NCBI GenBank assembly: GCA_017429835.1
Contig: JAFROD010000042.1
Span: forward strand, 1 to 64,000
Length of the DNA: 64,000 nt
Source of the DNA: Oscillospiraceae bacterium
Lineage (GTDB): Bacteria > Bacillota > Clostridia > Oscillospirales > Oscillospiraceae
Direction: 5' to 3'
Below, in pieces: positions 42,942 through 54,463 of the stretch. The notes under the pieces were generated by a model. The model made no database searches, was not told where the DNA came from, and saw only the letters and a list, made by a program, of their open reading frames with translations. The position numbers and the translations under genes were made by a program. How positions within the stretch are numbered: the stretch's first letter is position 1; every line of letters begins with the position of its first letter.

Positions 42942-43817
42942 TCAGACTTTCTCTGTGACCTTCTTGCCGAGCAGGCCGTTCGGCTTGACAAGAAGAATAA
43001 TGATAAGTACGGCGAAAACGATCGCGTCGCTCAGATCCTGACTGATATAAGCTCTGCTGAAGATCTCAATGATGCCCAGCAGCAGACCGCCGACCAGCGT
43101 GCCGGGGATCGAGCCGATGCCGCCCAGAACGGCGGCGGTAAACGCCTTGATGCCGGGAATGGAGCCGGTGGTCGGAACGAGCACGGGATACATCGAGCAG
43201 TAGAGCACGCCCGCGACGGCGGCAAGCGCCGAGCCGATAGCGAAGGTGACAGAGATCGTCTTATTGACGCTGATGCCCATGAGCTCCGCCGCCTGGCGGT
43301 TTTCGGAAACAGCGCGCATCGCCTTGCCGGTCTTTGCCTTCGTGGTGAAGAGCGTCAGCCCGATCATGATGACGACACAGGTAATAATGCTGACGATCGT
43401 TTCGCCCGTGATGGTCAGACTGCCGATATGCAGAGAGCCGAAGCTGACGATCGACGGAAAGACCTTCGTGTTGGACGTCCAGATCAACAGAGCGACGTTC
43501 TGCAGCAGGTAGCTGACGCCGATGGCGGTGATCAGAACCGCCAGAGACGCTGCGCTGCGCAAAGGACGGTAAGCCAGCCGTTCAATGACGACGCCGAGCA
43601 CCGTGCAGACGCACATGGAGATCAATAAAGCCAAAATCGGCGGCGTTCCAAGCGAATAGATGCTCACGAACGAAACGTAAGCGCCTACCATGATAACGTC
43701 ACCGTGCGCAAAGTTCAGCATTTTTGCAATGCCGTACACCATTGTATAGCCTAACGCGATGATGGCATATATACTGCCAAGGCTGAGGCCGTTGATGAAA
43801 TTGGAAAGAAATGCCAT
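42942..43817 (-). CDS. livH: Branched-chain amino acid ABC transporter permease LivH
   Basis: This 291-residue permease has eight membrane segments and LivH features: FINGLSLGSIYAIIALGYTM, ARMLNFAHGD-like YGIAKMLNFAHGD, and the coupling loop GKAMRAVSENRQAAELMG. GGAGG precedes the ATG. It is the first gene after a hairpin that follows the substrate-binding protein gene, so it may be expressed at a lower level than that protein. Confidence 0.94.
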   Translation of the reverse strand: MAFLSNFINGLSLGSIYAIIALGYTMVYGIAKMLNFAHGDVIMVGAYVSFVSIYSLGTPPILALLISMCVCTVLGVVIERLAYRPLRSAASLAVLITAIGVSYLLQNVALLIWTSNTKVFPSIVSFGSLHIGSLTITGETIVSIITCVVIMIGLTLFTTKAKTGKAMRAVSENRQAAELMGISVNKTISVTFAIGSALAAVAGVLYCSMYPVLVPTTGSIPGIKAFTAAVLGGIGSIPGTLVGGLLLGIIEIFSRAYISQDLSDAIVFAVLIIILLVKPNGLLGKKVTEKV

Positions 43818-43846
43818 ATTCAGCCTCCAAATACTTTTTAATATGG

Positions 43847-43876
43847 CTCCCCTTACGGCAAAAGCCGTAAGGGGAG
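43847..43876 (-). terminator. Hairpin between livJ and livH
   Basis: A 13-bp perfect stem CTCCCCTTACGGC/GCCGTAAGGGGAG with a four-base loop and no T tract directly after. It is likely an mRNA-stabilising or partly terminating hairpin that raises binding-protein output relative to the membrane genes. Confidence 0.65.
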
Positions 43877-43904
43877 GATAGCCTATGCTTATAAAGCCGG
43901 GAGA

Positions 43905-45038
43905 TCAGCCAGCATCCACGTAGACGCCGTCCTTGATGACGACAGCGGCAGGAGCCTTGTCGACCATGCCGTTCGTCCAGGTCATGTTCGCGCCGGTCAG
44001 GCCGCTGAAGCTCGTGCTGGAGAACTGCGCGATCATCGCTTCGCAGATATCGGCTGCCGATGCGTCAGTGCCGAGGCCGGTCGCAAGGAATGCGTTATAG
44101 ATCGCGTAGACGCAGTCATAGCCGTCTGCTGCGAACTGGTTGGGGATCTCGCCGTAAGCTTCCTGATAGGCTGCGACGAAGGATTTGGTCGCCTCGTCAT
44201 CGGCGTCTGCCGCGAACGGGGTTAGGAGCATAACGCCCTCTGCCAGAGAGGTGTCGAAGCCCTCGAGGGTCAGAATGCCGTCCATGCCGTCGACGCCGAA
44301 GAAGGTGGGCGCATAGCCGATGGCGTTCGCCTGGCTCAGGATCAGAGAAGCCGGCGTGTAATAAATGGGAAGGAAGACGACGTCCGCGCCAGCGTTCTGC
44401 GCGTCGGCGACCTGAACGGAGAAGTCGGTGGTGTCGTCGGTGCAGGTGCTGGTGGAGACGATGTTGACATTCAGAGTGTCGGCTTCGGCCTTAAAGGTCT
44501 CGTAGATGCCGGTGGAGTAGGCGTCGCCGTTATTGTAGATGATGGCGACTTTTGCATCGGCGAAGTGCTCGGAAATGTACTTCGCGGACGCTTTGCCCTG
44601 GTTCGGGTCGTTGAAGCAAAGCTGATAGACGTTGTCCTTGCCCTCGGTAACTGCGGGAGAGGAAGCGGACGGGGTCAGAGCGAAGATACGGTCTTTGTAG
44701 CATTCTGCCGAAACGGCGACGCACGGGGTCGTGGTAACGCTGCCGATCAGAATCTGCATGCCCCAGTCCTTGAGGTTGTTGTAGGCGTTGACGGACTTTT
44801 CGGCGTCATGCTCGTCGTCCTGCGCGTTCAGTTCGACCTGAAGGCCGCCTTTTGCGTTGATCTCCTTGACGGCGAGTTCAGCGCCGTTCTTTGCTGCGTT
44901 GCCGTAAACGGCTGCGCCGCCGGTCAGCGGGCCGATGAAGCCGAGGCTGAGCTTGTCAGTGGAAGCCTTCGAGCCGCAAGCGGTGAAGAGAGCCGCCACC
45001 ATGACCAGAACGAGAATGAGGGATAATGCCTTTTTCAT
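43905..45038 (-). CDS. livJ: Branched-chain amino acid ABC transporter substrate-binding lipoprotein
   Basis: This 377-residue protein has a lipoprotein signal (LVMVAALFTACGSK, lipobox Cys at residue 21) and a type I periplasmic-binding fold typical of LivJ/LivK (LGFIGPLTGGAAVYGNAAKNG, DDEHDAEKSV, VAIIYNNGDAYSTG). It captures branched-chain or related amino acids outside the membrane and hands them to LivHM. It lies between a terminator (45081-45114) and the hairpin at 43847, so its expression may need read-through of the former. Confidence 0.94.
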   Translation of the reverse strand: MKKALSLILVLVMVAALFTACGSKASTDKLSLGFIGPLTGGAAVYGNAAKNGAELAVKEINAKGGLQVELNAQDDEHDAEKSVNAYNNLKDWGMQILIGSVTTTPCVAVSAECYKDRIFALTPSASSPAVTEGKDNVYQLCFNDPNQGKASAKYISEHFADAKVAIIYNNGDAYSTGIYETFKAEADTLNVNIVSTSTCTDDTTDFSVQVADAQNAGADVVFLPIYYTPASLILSQANAIGYAPTFFGVDGMDGILTLEGFDTSLAEGVMLLTPFAADADDEATKSFVAAYQEAYGEIPNQFAADGYDCVYAIYNAFLATGLGTDASAADICEAMIAQFSSTSFSGLTGANMTWTNGMVDKAPAAVVIKDGVYVDAG

Positions 45039-45080
45039 TTTTCATTTTCTCCTTTTGAATTTGATTGTGGATTTTGCATA

Positions 45081-45114
45081 TAAAAACCGACCTCTGTCGA
45101 AAGGACGAGGTCGG
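45081..45114 (-). terminator. Intrinsic terminator between the small ORF and livJ
   Basis: On the minus strand CCGACCTC/GAGGTCGG form an 8-bp stem with a 12-base loop, followed by TTTTTA. It lies downstream of the only strong promoter seen for the operon and upstream of livJ, the place expected for an attenuator. Confidence 0.8.
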
Positions 45115-45132
45115 AAAAGTAACTGCTTGCTG

Positions 45133-45336
45133 CTATGCCGCCATCGCTCGCTTTCGGACTGTATTGTGAGGAACGGAAATCAATACGGATACACTCAGCA
45201 GAAGTACGCCTGCAAGCAAAAAGATGGATACCACGGAAATGGCACCCATCATGATCAGGCAAACGGCCGCAGAAAAGCACGCATCCGAAGCAGACGCGCT
45301 CATAGAACCGGTATGAGTTCGGAACAACTGATACAT
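45133..45336 (-). CDS. Small hydrophobic protein or leader peptide of the liv operon
   Basis: A 67-residue frame begins at an ATG with GGAG 8 bases upstream, right behind a strong promoter. Residues 25-55 are a single hydrophobic stretch with 18 of its 31 residues Ile, Leu or Val (for example SVVSIFLLAGVLLLSVSVLI). It stops 19 bases before an intrinsic terminator that precedes livJ. It could be a leader peptide whose translation senses branched-chain amino acid supply, or simply a small membrane protein. It is longer than classical leader peptides (15-35 residues), and I recognise no family. Confidence 0.55.
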   Translation of the reverse strand: MYQLFRTHTGSMSASASDACFSAAVCLIMMGAISVVSIFLLAGVLLLSVSVLISVPHNTVRKRAMAA

Positions 45337-45378
45337 GACCGCGTCTCCTTTCTAGTGGGTTGCTTTAAATTTTTTACC

Positions 45379-45407
45379 ACTATAACGCTTTAAATAACAA
45401 AAGTCAA
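45379..45407 (-). promoter_or_regulatory. Sigma-A promoter of the liv operon
   Basis: TTGACT (45407-45402) and TATAGT (45384-45379) are separated by 17 bases on the minus strand, about 36 bases before the small ORF. Confidence 0.87.
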
Positions 45408-45463
45408 GAAGATTTTTTCAAAAAAACGAATAAAAATACGGCGTGACGCGTAAAGCGGAGTAA

Positions 45464-46174
45464 TTATACAAGGAGGATGAAGGTGATTGCGAACAGGAAG
45501 GGCTGGTGAAGAAGATAAATCAACAACGAGTGTCTGCCGATAAAACGCAGTCCGCGCAGGAGGAAGAAATCGGGATTCACCTTCGGCAGCAGACTTTCCT
45601 TCTTGCGGTAGGCGGTCTTTCCGACGGCGGCGCCGATCAGAAACCAACCGAAGCCCGGGAAGATCGCAAAATAGTCGCTGCCGACGTAAAAGGTTCCGGA
45701 GCGAAGACCGAGCGGGAAGAGATAATCCACCGGAACGGTCAGCGTATCCATCCAGTAGCCGAGCGCGATAAAGGCTGCTCCGAACAGCGCCAGCGCCCAG
45801 AACGGAAGCTTTCGGAAGACGGGATAGAGCAGCATGCAAAGACCGAGCATGTGCAGGATGCCGAACCAGATGTGCAGACCGCTGAAGCCGCCGATGACGT
45901 ATTCCATAAACATCGTCACGTAGGAAACGAGCAGACCGCAGCCAAAGACGACGAGCCCTCTTTTGAGCGTCGAATGCGTCGTCAGCGTCGCGCAGATGCC
46001 GGAGATCAGCACGAACAGAATATGACCGTAATTCTTGATCAGATAAAACCACTTCGGCAGATCAATGCCTTTGTCGGTAAAAGCACCGATATCATAGAAC
46101 AAATGCACGACGATCATGCCGATGATACAAAGCCCGCGCAGAGCGTCCAGTTCCCAGACGCGCTTTTTCGTCAT
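45464..46174 (-). CDS. DUF1624 / HGSNAT-like membrane acyltransferase
   Basis: This 236-residue protein has about seven membrane segments and the DUF1624 signature RVWELDALRGLCIIGMIVVHLFYD region at the N-terminus (residues 5-28), with HILFVLISGICATL near 51 and LLIYLLHQPFL at the C-terminus. Relatives move acetyl groups across the membrane onto sugars. The start overlaps the stop of the acyl-CoA synthetase gene (ATGA), so the two are translationally coupled; the pairing suggests acylation of an envelope component, which is inference. Confidence 0.86.
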   Translation of the reverse strand: MTKKRVWELDALRGLCIIGMIVVHLFYDIGAFTDKGIDLPKWFYLIKNYGHILFVLISGICATLTTHSTLKRGLVVFGCGLLVSYVTMFMEYVIGGFSGLHIWFGILHMLGLCMLLYPVFRKLPFWALALFGAAFIALGYWMDTLTVPVDYLFPLGLRSGTFYVGSDYFAIFPGFGWFLIGAAVGKTAYRKKESLLPKVNPDFFLLRGLRFIGRHSLLIYLLHQPFLFAITFILLV

Positions 46175-47874
46175 TTCGACGCTTCCTCCTCTTCCAGAAC
46201 ACGGTAAGCGACCTTGCCGACCAGAGTCTTCGGCAGCTCGTCACGGAATTCGATGTCGTACGGCATGGCGTACTTCGCGATCCGCTCGCGGCAGTAGGCG
46301 AGCAGCTCCTGCTTGATCTCTTCGCCGGGGGTAAAGCCGGGACGCAGGACGACGAACGCCTTGATCTTCTGCATTTTGTACGCGTCCTTGACGCCGATGA
46401 CGCAGGAAAGCAGCACCTTGTCGTGACCGTCGATGATGTTTTCGAGCTGGCTGGGATAGACGTTGTAGCCGGAGGTGATGATCATGCGCTTGATTCGCTG
46501 ACGGAAATACACGAAGCCGTCGGCGTCCATCTTGCCGAGGTCGCCGGTGTGCAGCCAAATGCGGCCGTCCGCGTGGCGGCGCAGGGTCTGCGCGGTCTCT
46601 TCGGGATTGTCAAGATAGCCGAGCATGACCGACGGACCGGAAATGCAGATCTCGCCCTCTTCTTCCGGATCGACCTCGTCCTGCGTGCCGGGCTTGACGA
46701 TCTTGAAGAAGGTGTCCGGGAAGGGAACGCCGATCGAGCCGTCGCGCGCGTAGTCAAAGGGGGTCAGGCAGCAGGCGGTCACGCATTCCGTCGTGCCGTA
46801 GCCCTCGCGGATCTGCACAGTCGCGCCGTGCTCTTTCAGGAAAGCGTCAACCTTGTGCTTGAGCTCGACGGACAGGGAATCGCCGCCGGAGAAAACGCCG
46901 CGCAGGAAGGACATGTCCAGCTTGTCCAGATTTTCCGTCCGCAGGAGCGCTTCAAACAGCGTCGGTACGCCGGGAATGAAGTTCGGGTGCTTCTTGCGCA
47001 GAAGCTCCGCATAAACCTTGATGCTGAAATTGGGAACGAGGATGCATCTGCCGCCGCCGACCAGCGCGGTGTGGATGCCGATGCCGAGACCGAAGCCGTG
47101 GAAGATCGGCATGACGGAAAGCATTTTCATGCCGCTGATGTCCTCATAGCCGCTGGCGGCGATCGTCTGCAGCGCCAGCGCGTTGAAGTTATAGCTGGAA
47201 AGGCAGATTCCCTTGGTCGTGCCGGTCGTGCCGCCGGAGTAGAGAATGCTCGCGCATTCTTCTGCAACGCCGTCGTCCGCCGGAAGCTCGGCGGCGGCGT
47301 GCTTCAGCGCGTCCGACCAGAGCATGTAGCTGTTGTCCTTCGGCAGCTTCGGGAACTTTCTCGCTTCCGTCAGGGCAAAGCCGATCTTCAGCGGCAGGCT
47401 GAGCTCTTCCTGAATTTTTGCGATCAGCAGGAGCGGCTTGCGCTCGGACTTTTCGATCGCGGTATGCACCTTGCCATAGAAGCGATCCAACGTCAGAATC
47501 GCCTTGCTTTTGGAAACGTTCAGGTAGAACGTGATCTCCTCCGTCGCGGAAAGCGGATGGATCATATTGGAGATCGCGCCGATCCGGTTGAGCGCGTAGA
47601 AGCAGTCCACGGACTGCGGCGCGTTGGGCATACAGATCGTTACGCGGTCGCCCTTGCGGATACCGAGGGCGTAGAGCGCCTTTGCCGCGCGGTCGATACG
47701 GGTCATAAACTCCGCGTAGCTTGTCTCACGGTTCATGAACTCATAGGCGGTCAGCTCGGGATATTGCTTCCCGGTCTTTGCCACGAGCTGATAGATCGTC
47801 AGACGGGGATAATCTATGGTTTTCGGCATCTTGCCGTAAAAATTCAGCCAGGGTGCTGAGGAGGAAATCGCCAT
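46171..47874 (-). CDS. Acyl-CoA synthetase (AMP-binding, long-chain type)
   Basis: This 567-residue enzyme has the adenylate-forming motifs ILYSGGTTGTTKGICLS near residue 213, REGYGTTECVTACCL near 347, GEICISGPSVMLGYL and the hinge region WLHTGDLGKMDADGFVYFRQRIKRMI, ending with a C-terminal catalytic Lys segment KTLVGKVAYR. It activates a carboxylic acid to acyl-CoA; a fatty acid is likely but not proven. The ATG follows AAAGGGAG. It forms a two-gene unit with the DUF1624 acyltransferase. Confidence 0.92.
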   Translation of the reverse strand: MAISSSAPWLNFYGKMPKTIDYPRLTIYQLVAKTGKQYPELTAYEFMNRETSYAEFMTRIDRAAKALYALGIRKGDRVTICMPNAPQSVDCFYALNRIGAISNMIHPLSATEEITFYLNVSKSKAILTLDRFYGKVHTAIEKSERKPLLLIAKIQEELSLPLKIGFALTEARKFPKLPKDNSYMLWSDALKHAAAELPADDGVAEECASILYSGGTTGTTKGICLSSYNFNALALQTIAASGYEDISGMKMLSVMPIFHGFGLGIGIHTALVGGGRCILVPNFSIKVYAELLRKKHPNFIPGVPTLFEALLRTENLDKLDMSFLRGVFSGGDSLSVELKHKVDAFLKEHGATVQIREGYGTTECVTACCLTPFDYARDGSIGVPFPDTFFKIVKPGTQDEVDPEEEGEICISGPSVMLGYLDNPEETAQTLRRHADGRIWLHTGDLGKMDADGFVYFRQRIKRMIITSGYNVYPSQLENIIDGHDKVLLSCVIGVKDAYKMQKIKAFVVLRPGFTPGEEIKQELLAYCRERIAKYAMPYDIEFRDELPKTLVGKVAYRVLEEEEASK

Positions 47875-47918
47875 GTGGAAAAACTCCCTTTCTGTCTATT
47901 TTTGAGTCGCATAGCAAC

Positions 47919-47947
47919 ATTATAATTCAAAAGACACGCACAATCAA
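47919..47947 (-). promoter_or_regulatory. Sigma-A promoter of the acyl-CoA synthetase gene
   Basis: TTGATT (47947-47942) and TATAAT (47924-47919) are separated by 17 bases on the minus strand. Confidence 0.85.
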
Positions 47948-48055
47948 CCAAAAATTGCAATATTTTTTTCTATGAAAAGATATGAAAGTCGCTCTTTATT
48001 TCTGAAGAAAAATGTTATAAAATAATAGCATGTTTTTACAGAGGCAGGAACTACC

Positions 48056-50425
48056 ATGACAGATAATTTCAGACAAAGATTTCTGACTGCGCGGCGCGAC
48101 TACATCGCACGGCAGTTTTCCGATATGAACAACCGTCAGCTCGAGGCAGTCCTCACGACGGAAGGCCCGCTGCTGCTGCTTGCCGGCGCGGGCAGCGGCA
48201 AGACGACCGTGCTGATCCACCGGATCGCCAATCTGATTCGCTTCGGCTGCGCTTCGGACAGCGAGGAGATCCCGGAAGGCGTGACCGAGGACGACGTCGT
48301 TTATCTGGAAAGTCTCAATGCCGGTACGGTCGAAGCGGACGCTTGGAGAGCGGACGGGCTGTGCGCCCTCCGTCCCGTCGCGCCGTGGTCGATCATTGCG
48401 ATCACATTTACGAACAAAGCGGCGAACGAGCTCAAGGATCGGATCTGCGATCTGCTCGGCGCGCAGGGCGAGGGAATCTGGGCGATGACCTTCCACAGCG
48501 CGTGCTGCCGTATCCTGCGCCGCGAGATCGGGCGGCTCGGCTACGATACGAGCTTTACCATTTATGATACCGCGGATTCCGAGCGCGTGATGAAGGAGAT
48601 CCTCCGCGACCGGAATCTGGACGATAAGACGTTTCCGCCGAAGTCCGTGCTCGGCATGATCTCCAGGGCTAAGGATAGCCGTCAGACGCCGAACGATTTT
48701 GCGAAGAACGCCGGCGACGATTACCGCATGAAGCGGATCGCGGAGCTGTACGAGGAATACCAGCGCAGGCTCAAGGGCGCGAACGCCGTCGATTTTGACG
48801 ACATCATCCTGCTGACGGTGCAGCTTCTGCAGGAATATGAGGAAGTGCGCGAATACTATCAGCGGAAATTCCGCTACGTGCTGATCGACGAGTATCAGGA
48901 CACCAACCATCTGCAGTATCTGCTTGCGTCGCTGCTTGCGGGCGGCTATCGGAACATCTGCGTCGTCGGCGACGACGATCAGAGCATCTACCGCTTCCGC
49001 GGCGCGACGATCCGCAATATTCTCGATTTTGAGCACCAGTTCGAGGGCGCAAAGGTCATTCGACTGGAGCAGAACTACCGCTCTACCCAGTCGATCCTCG
49101 ACGCCGCCAACGCGGTGATCGCCAACAACCGCGGCAGAAAGGGCAAGCGCCTTTGGACGAACAACGGCACCGGAGAGAAGATCCTGCACTATGAAGCGAT
49201 GAACGAAAGCGACGAAGCGAGCTTCGTCGCCAATCAGATCCTTTCGGAATCCAAGGGGAGAGAGCTCAACCGCTTCGCCGTTCTCTACCGCACCAACGCG
49301 CAGTCGAACGCGCTCGAATACGCGTTCAAGCGCAGCGGCGTGCGCTACCGCATCATCGGCGGCACGCGCTTCTTCGACCGCGCCGAGGTCAAGGACATGC
49401 TTGCCTATTTGTGCGTGATCAATAACCGCAGCGACGATCTGCGCCTGAAGCGCATTATCAATCAGCCGCCGCGCGGCATCGGCGCGAAGACGATCGAGAC
49501 GATGGAGCGCCTATGCTCCGCCGCGCAGACGCCGCTTTACAGCGTCATCAGCGATCCGTATAATTATCCCGCGCTGGAACGCTCTGCGCAGAAGCTCATG
49601 GCGTTTACTATGCTGATCGAGGAATGCGCGGAGCTGCTCAAGACCCTTTCACTGCCGGATTTTTACGAGGAGCTTTTGATCCGCACCGGCTATACCGCGA
49701 TGCTGGAGCAGAAGGACGACCTTGAAAACCGTACCCGTCTGGAGAACGTGCGCGAGCTGAAATCGTCGATCCTGACCTACATGGAGAATACCGACACGCC
49801 CTCGCTGGGCGGCTTTCTGGAGGAGATCGCGCTCTATACCGACATCGAGCAGTACGACAAGGACGCGGACGCGGTCGTGATGATGACGATGCACTCTGCG
49901 AAGGGACTGGAATTCCCGAACGTCTTTATCGTCGGCTGTGAGGAAGGGCTCTTCCCCGGACTGCGTTCCATCGGCGACAACGAGGAAATGGAGGAAGAGC
50001 GCAGGCTTTGCTACGTGGCGATCACGCGGGCGAAGCATCGGCTGACGATCACCAGTGCAAGGCAGCGTATGCTCTACGGTCATACGACGGTCAATCGCCC
50101 CTCGCGCTTCTTGGGCGAGATTCCGGACGAGCTGCTTATCAACAAGCAGGCGGTGCAGCCGAAGCCCTACGCGCCGTTCGACTCTCCCGCGCCCAGACCG
50201 CAGACGCCGCGATGGAGCGCCAACACCTTCACCGCGCCCAAGAAGAAAACGGCGATTCCCGAATTCAGCAAGGGCGATATGGTGCAGCATGACGCCTTCG
50301 GCAGGGGCATGGTGCTGTCGGTTTTGAAAATGGGCAACGACGCCATGCTGGAGATCGCCTTCGACCAGTTCGGCACGAAGCGGCTGATGGCTGGCGCGGC
50401 GTCGACAAGAATGAAAAAGCTGTAA
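48056..50425 (+). CDS. pcrA: UvrD/PcrA-type DNA helicase
   Basis: This 789-residue helicase has all superfamily 1A motifs: the Q-motif MNNRQLEAV, Walker A LLAGAGSGKTTVL near residue 43, AITFTNKAANELKDR-type motif Ia, Walker B LIDEYQDTNHLQY near 276, GDDDQSIYRFRGA, and a late AITRAKHRL. It unwinds DNA 3' to 5' in nucleotide excision repair and removes RecA and RNA polymerase. About 40 extra residues lie between the Walker A region and motif Ia. The AT-rich upstream gap has a possible -10 TATAAA at 48016 but no good -35. It precedes yunB and ligA. Confidence 0.94.
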   Translation: MTDNFRQRFLTARRDYIARQFSDMNNRQLEAVLTTEGPLLLLAGAGSGKTTVLIHRIANLIRFGCASDSEEIPEGVTEDDVVYLESLNAGTVEADAWRADGLCALRPVAPWSIIAITFTNKAANELKDRICDLLGAQGEGIWAMTFHSACCRILRREIGRLGYDTSFTIYDTADSERVMKEILRDRNLDDKTFPPKSVLGMISRAKDSRQTPNDFAKNAGDDYRMKRIAELYEEYQRRLKGANAVDFDDIILLTVQLLQEYEEVREYYQRKFRYVLIDEYQDTNHLQYLLASLLAGGYRNICVVGDDDQSIYRFRGATIRNILDFEHQFEGAKVIRLEQNYRSTQSILDAANAVIANNRGRKGKRLWTNNGTGEKILHYEAMNESDEASFVANQILSESKGRELNRFAVLYRTNAQSNALEYAFKRSGVRYRIIGGTRFFDRAEVKDMLAYLCVINNRSDDLRLKRIINQPPRGIGAKTIETMERLCSAAQTPLYSVISDPYNYPALERSAQKLMAFTMLIEECAELLKTLSLPDFYEELLIRTGYTAMLEQKDDLENRTRLENVRELKSSILTYMENTDTPSLGGFLEEIALYTDIEQYDKDADAVVMMTMHSAKGLEFPNVFIVGCEEGLFPGLRSIGDNEEMEEERRLCYVAITRAKHRLTITSARQRMLYGHTTVNRPSRFLGEIPDELLINKQAVQPKPYAPFDSPAPRPQTPRWSANTFTAPKKKTAIPEFSKGDMVQHDAFGRGMVLSVLKMGNDAMLEIAFDQFGTKRLMAGAASTRMKKL

Positions 50426-50468
50426 AGGAATCTGCCACCCCGGAATAAATCTATACGGGGGGATGGGT

Positions 50469-53092
<2,624 letters not shown>

Positions 53093-53129
53093 TTTATAAT
53101 TCGCCTGAACACGAAAGGAAGAAACATAC

Positions 53130-54455
53130 ATGAGAAAATTCCTTGCAATCCTCGTCTGCAGACTGATCCGCGTGATCGGCGGCTTCGTCGGCAAAGGGAC
53201 AAGCCTGCCCGGAAAATACGCGCTCAAGATCTGCCCCGATATCCTTGCGCGCGTAAAAAAACCGAAGATGATCGTGGCGGTGACCGGCAGCAACGGCAAG
53301 ACCTCCACGGTGGAGATGATCGCGTCCGTCCTGCAGGCGTCGGGAAAGACTGTCGCCTACAACGCCGAAGGCTCCAATCAGATCGAAGGCGTCACCACGA
53401 TGATCCTCAATTCCTGCACCTGGGGCGGCAAGATGAAGCAGGACGTCCTGCTGATCGAATCGGACGAGCGCTATACGAAGTACACCTTCAAATGGTTCCA
53501 CCCGACGCATTACGTCATCACGAACCTCTACCGTGATCAGCTTACGCGAAACGGTCATCCCCAGTGGGTCTACGACGCGATCAAGGAGAGCGTGTTCGAC
53601 GATACGACGCTGATCCTGAACGCGGACGATCCGACGGTCTCCCTGTTCGGTCAGGGCCGCGAAAACGTCCTCTGGTTCGGGCTCGATCACAGCAGCGTGG
53701 ATACGCAGGAGTTTATCGGCGCGTACAACGACGGGCTATACTGCCCCGTCTGCGGCAAACCGTTGAGCTACGACTACTATCACTTCAACCACGTCGGCAA
53801 GTATCACTGCGACGCGTGCGGCTTCAGACGCCACGACACGGACTACACGGTCACGGACGTCGATCTGGAAAACAGCAGGATCACGGTCAACGGCAAGGAC
53901 GAGATCAAGCTTGCCTTCCGCAGCGTATATAACATTTATAATATTCTCGCCGCCTATACCGTCTGCACGCTGCTCGGCGTTCCGGGCGAGAAGATCGCGT
54001 CGCTTGTCAGCAACTATATTCTGAAAAACGGAAGATACATCGAATTCACCCTCGGCGAGCACCCAGGCATCTTCCTGATCTCCAAGCACGAGAATTCGAT
54101 CTCCTACGACCTGTCGTTCAAATTCGCGGTGTCGCAGAACGTCCCGTGCAGTATCGTGATCGTTGTGGACGCGGTCAGCCGCAAGTACTTCACGAGCGAG
54201 ACCTCGTGGCTGTGGGACATCAATTTCGATCAGCTCAACGCGCCGCAGATCGAGAGCATCTACCTCTGCGGCAAGTACTGCAACGATCTTGCGACCCGCT
54301 TCTCCTTCACTGATATCCCGCAGGAGAAGCTCAAGGTCTTTGAGGACATCGACGCAGCCTGCGCGGAGCTGCGCGAGCACGGCTCACAGCAGCTTTACGC
54401 CGTGACCTGCTTCTCGGACAAGGACAAGCTGATGTCCAACGTAACGGTGAAATGA
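53130..54455 (+). CDS. murT: MurT-like Mur ligase (lipid II amidation complex)
   Basis: This 441-residue protein has the Mur ligase ATP-binding motif VTGSNGKTSTVEMI near residue 53, an inserted zinc ribbon (CPVCGKPL near 204, CDACGF near 227) and the C-terminal DUF1727 domain with SWLWDINF near 355. With GatD it forms the complex that turns the D-Glu of lipid II into D-isoGln. The segment before SWLWD reads VVDAVSRKYFTSET, where other MurT proteins, as I recall, have a conserved Asp-Gly-x-Asp; this may be a divergent form. It has its own promoter and a good AAAGGAAG site. Confidence 0.9.
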   Translation: MRKFLAILVCRLIRVIGGFVGKGTSLPGKYALKICPDILARVKKPKMIVAVTGSNGKTSTVEMIASVLQASGKTVAYNAEGSNQIEGVTTMILNSCTWGGKMKQDVLLIESDERYTKYTFKWFHPTHYVITNLYRDQLTRNGHPQWVYDAIKESVFDDTTLILNADDPTVSLFGQGRENVLWFGLDHSSVDTQEFIGAYNDGLYCPVCGKPLSYDYYHFNHVGKYHCDACGFRRHDTDYTVTDVDLENSRITVNGKDEIKLAFRSVYNIYNILAAYTVCTLLGVPGEKIASLVSNYILKNGRYIEFTLGEHPGIFLISKHENSISYDLSFKFAVSQNVPCSIVIVVDAVSRKYFTSETSWLWDINFDQLNAPQIESIYLCGKYCNDLATRFSFTDIPQEKLKVFEDIDAACAELREHGSQQLYAVTCFSDKDKLMSNVTVK

Positions 54456-54463
54456 GGTGCGCT

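Noticed and set aside
43847..43876. Hairpin between livJ and livH as a full terminator
   Set aside because: There is no U-run after the stem and the livHMGF genes have no promoter of their own that I can see, so complete termination is unlikely.
45390..46052. 220-codon minus-strand frame within the DUF1624 gene
   Set aside because: Same strand but a different frame from the DUF1624 protein, Arg/Leu/Ser-rich and motif-free; a shadow of the membrane protein gene.
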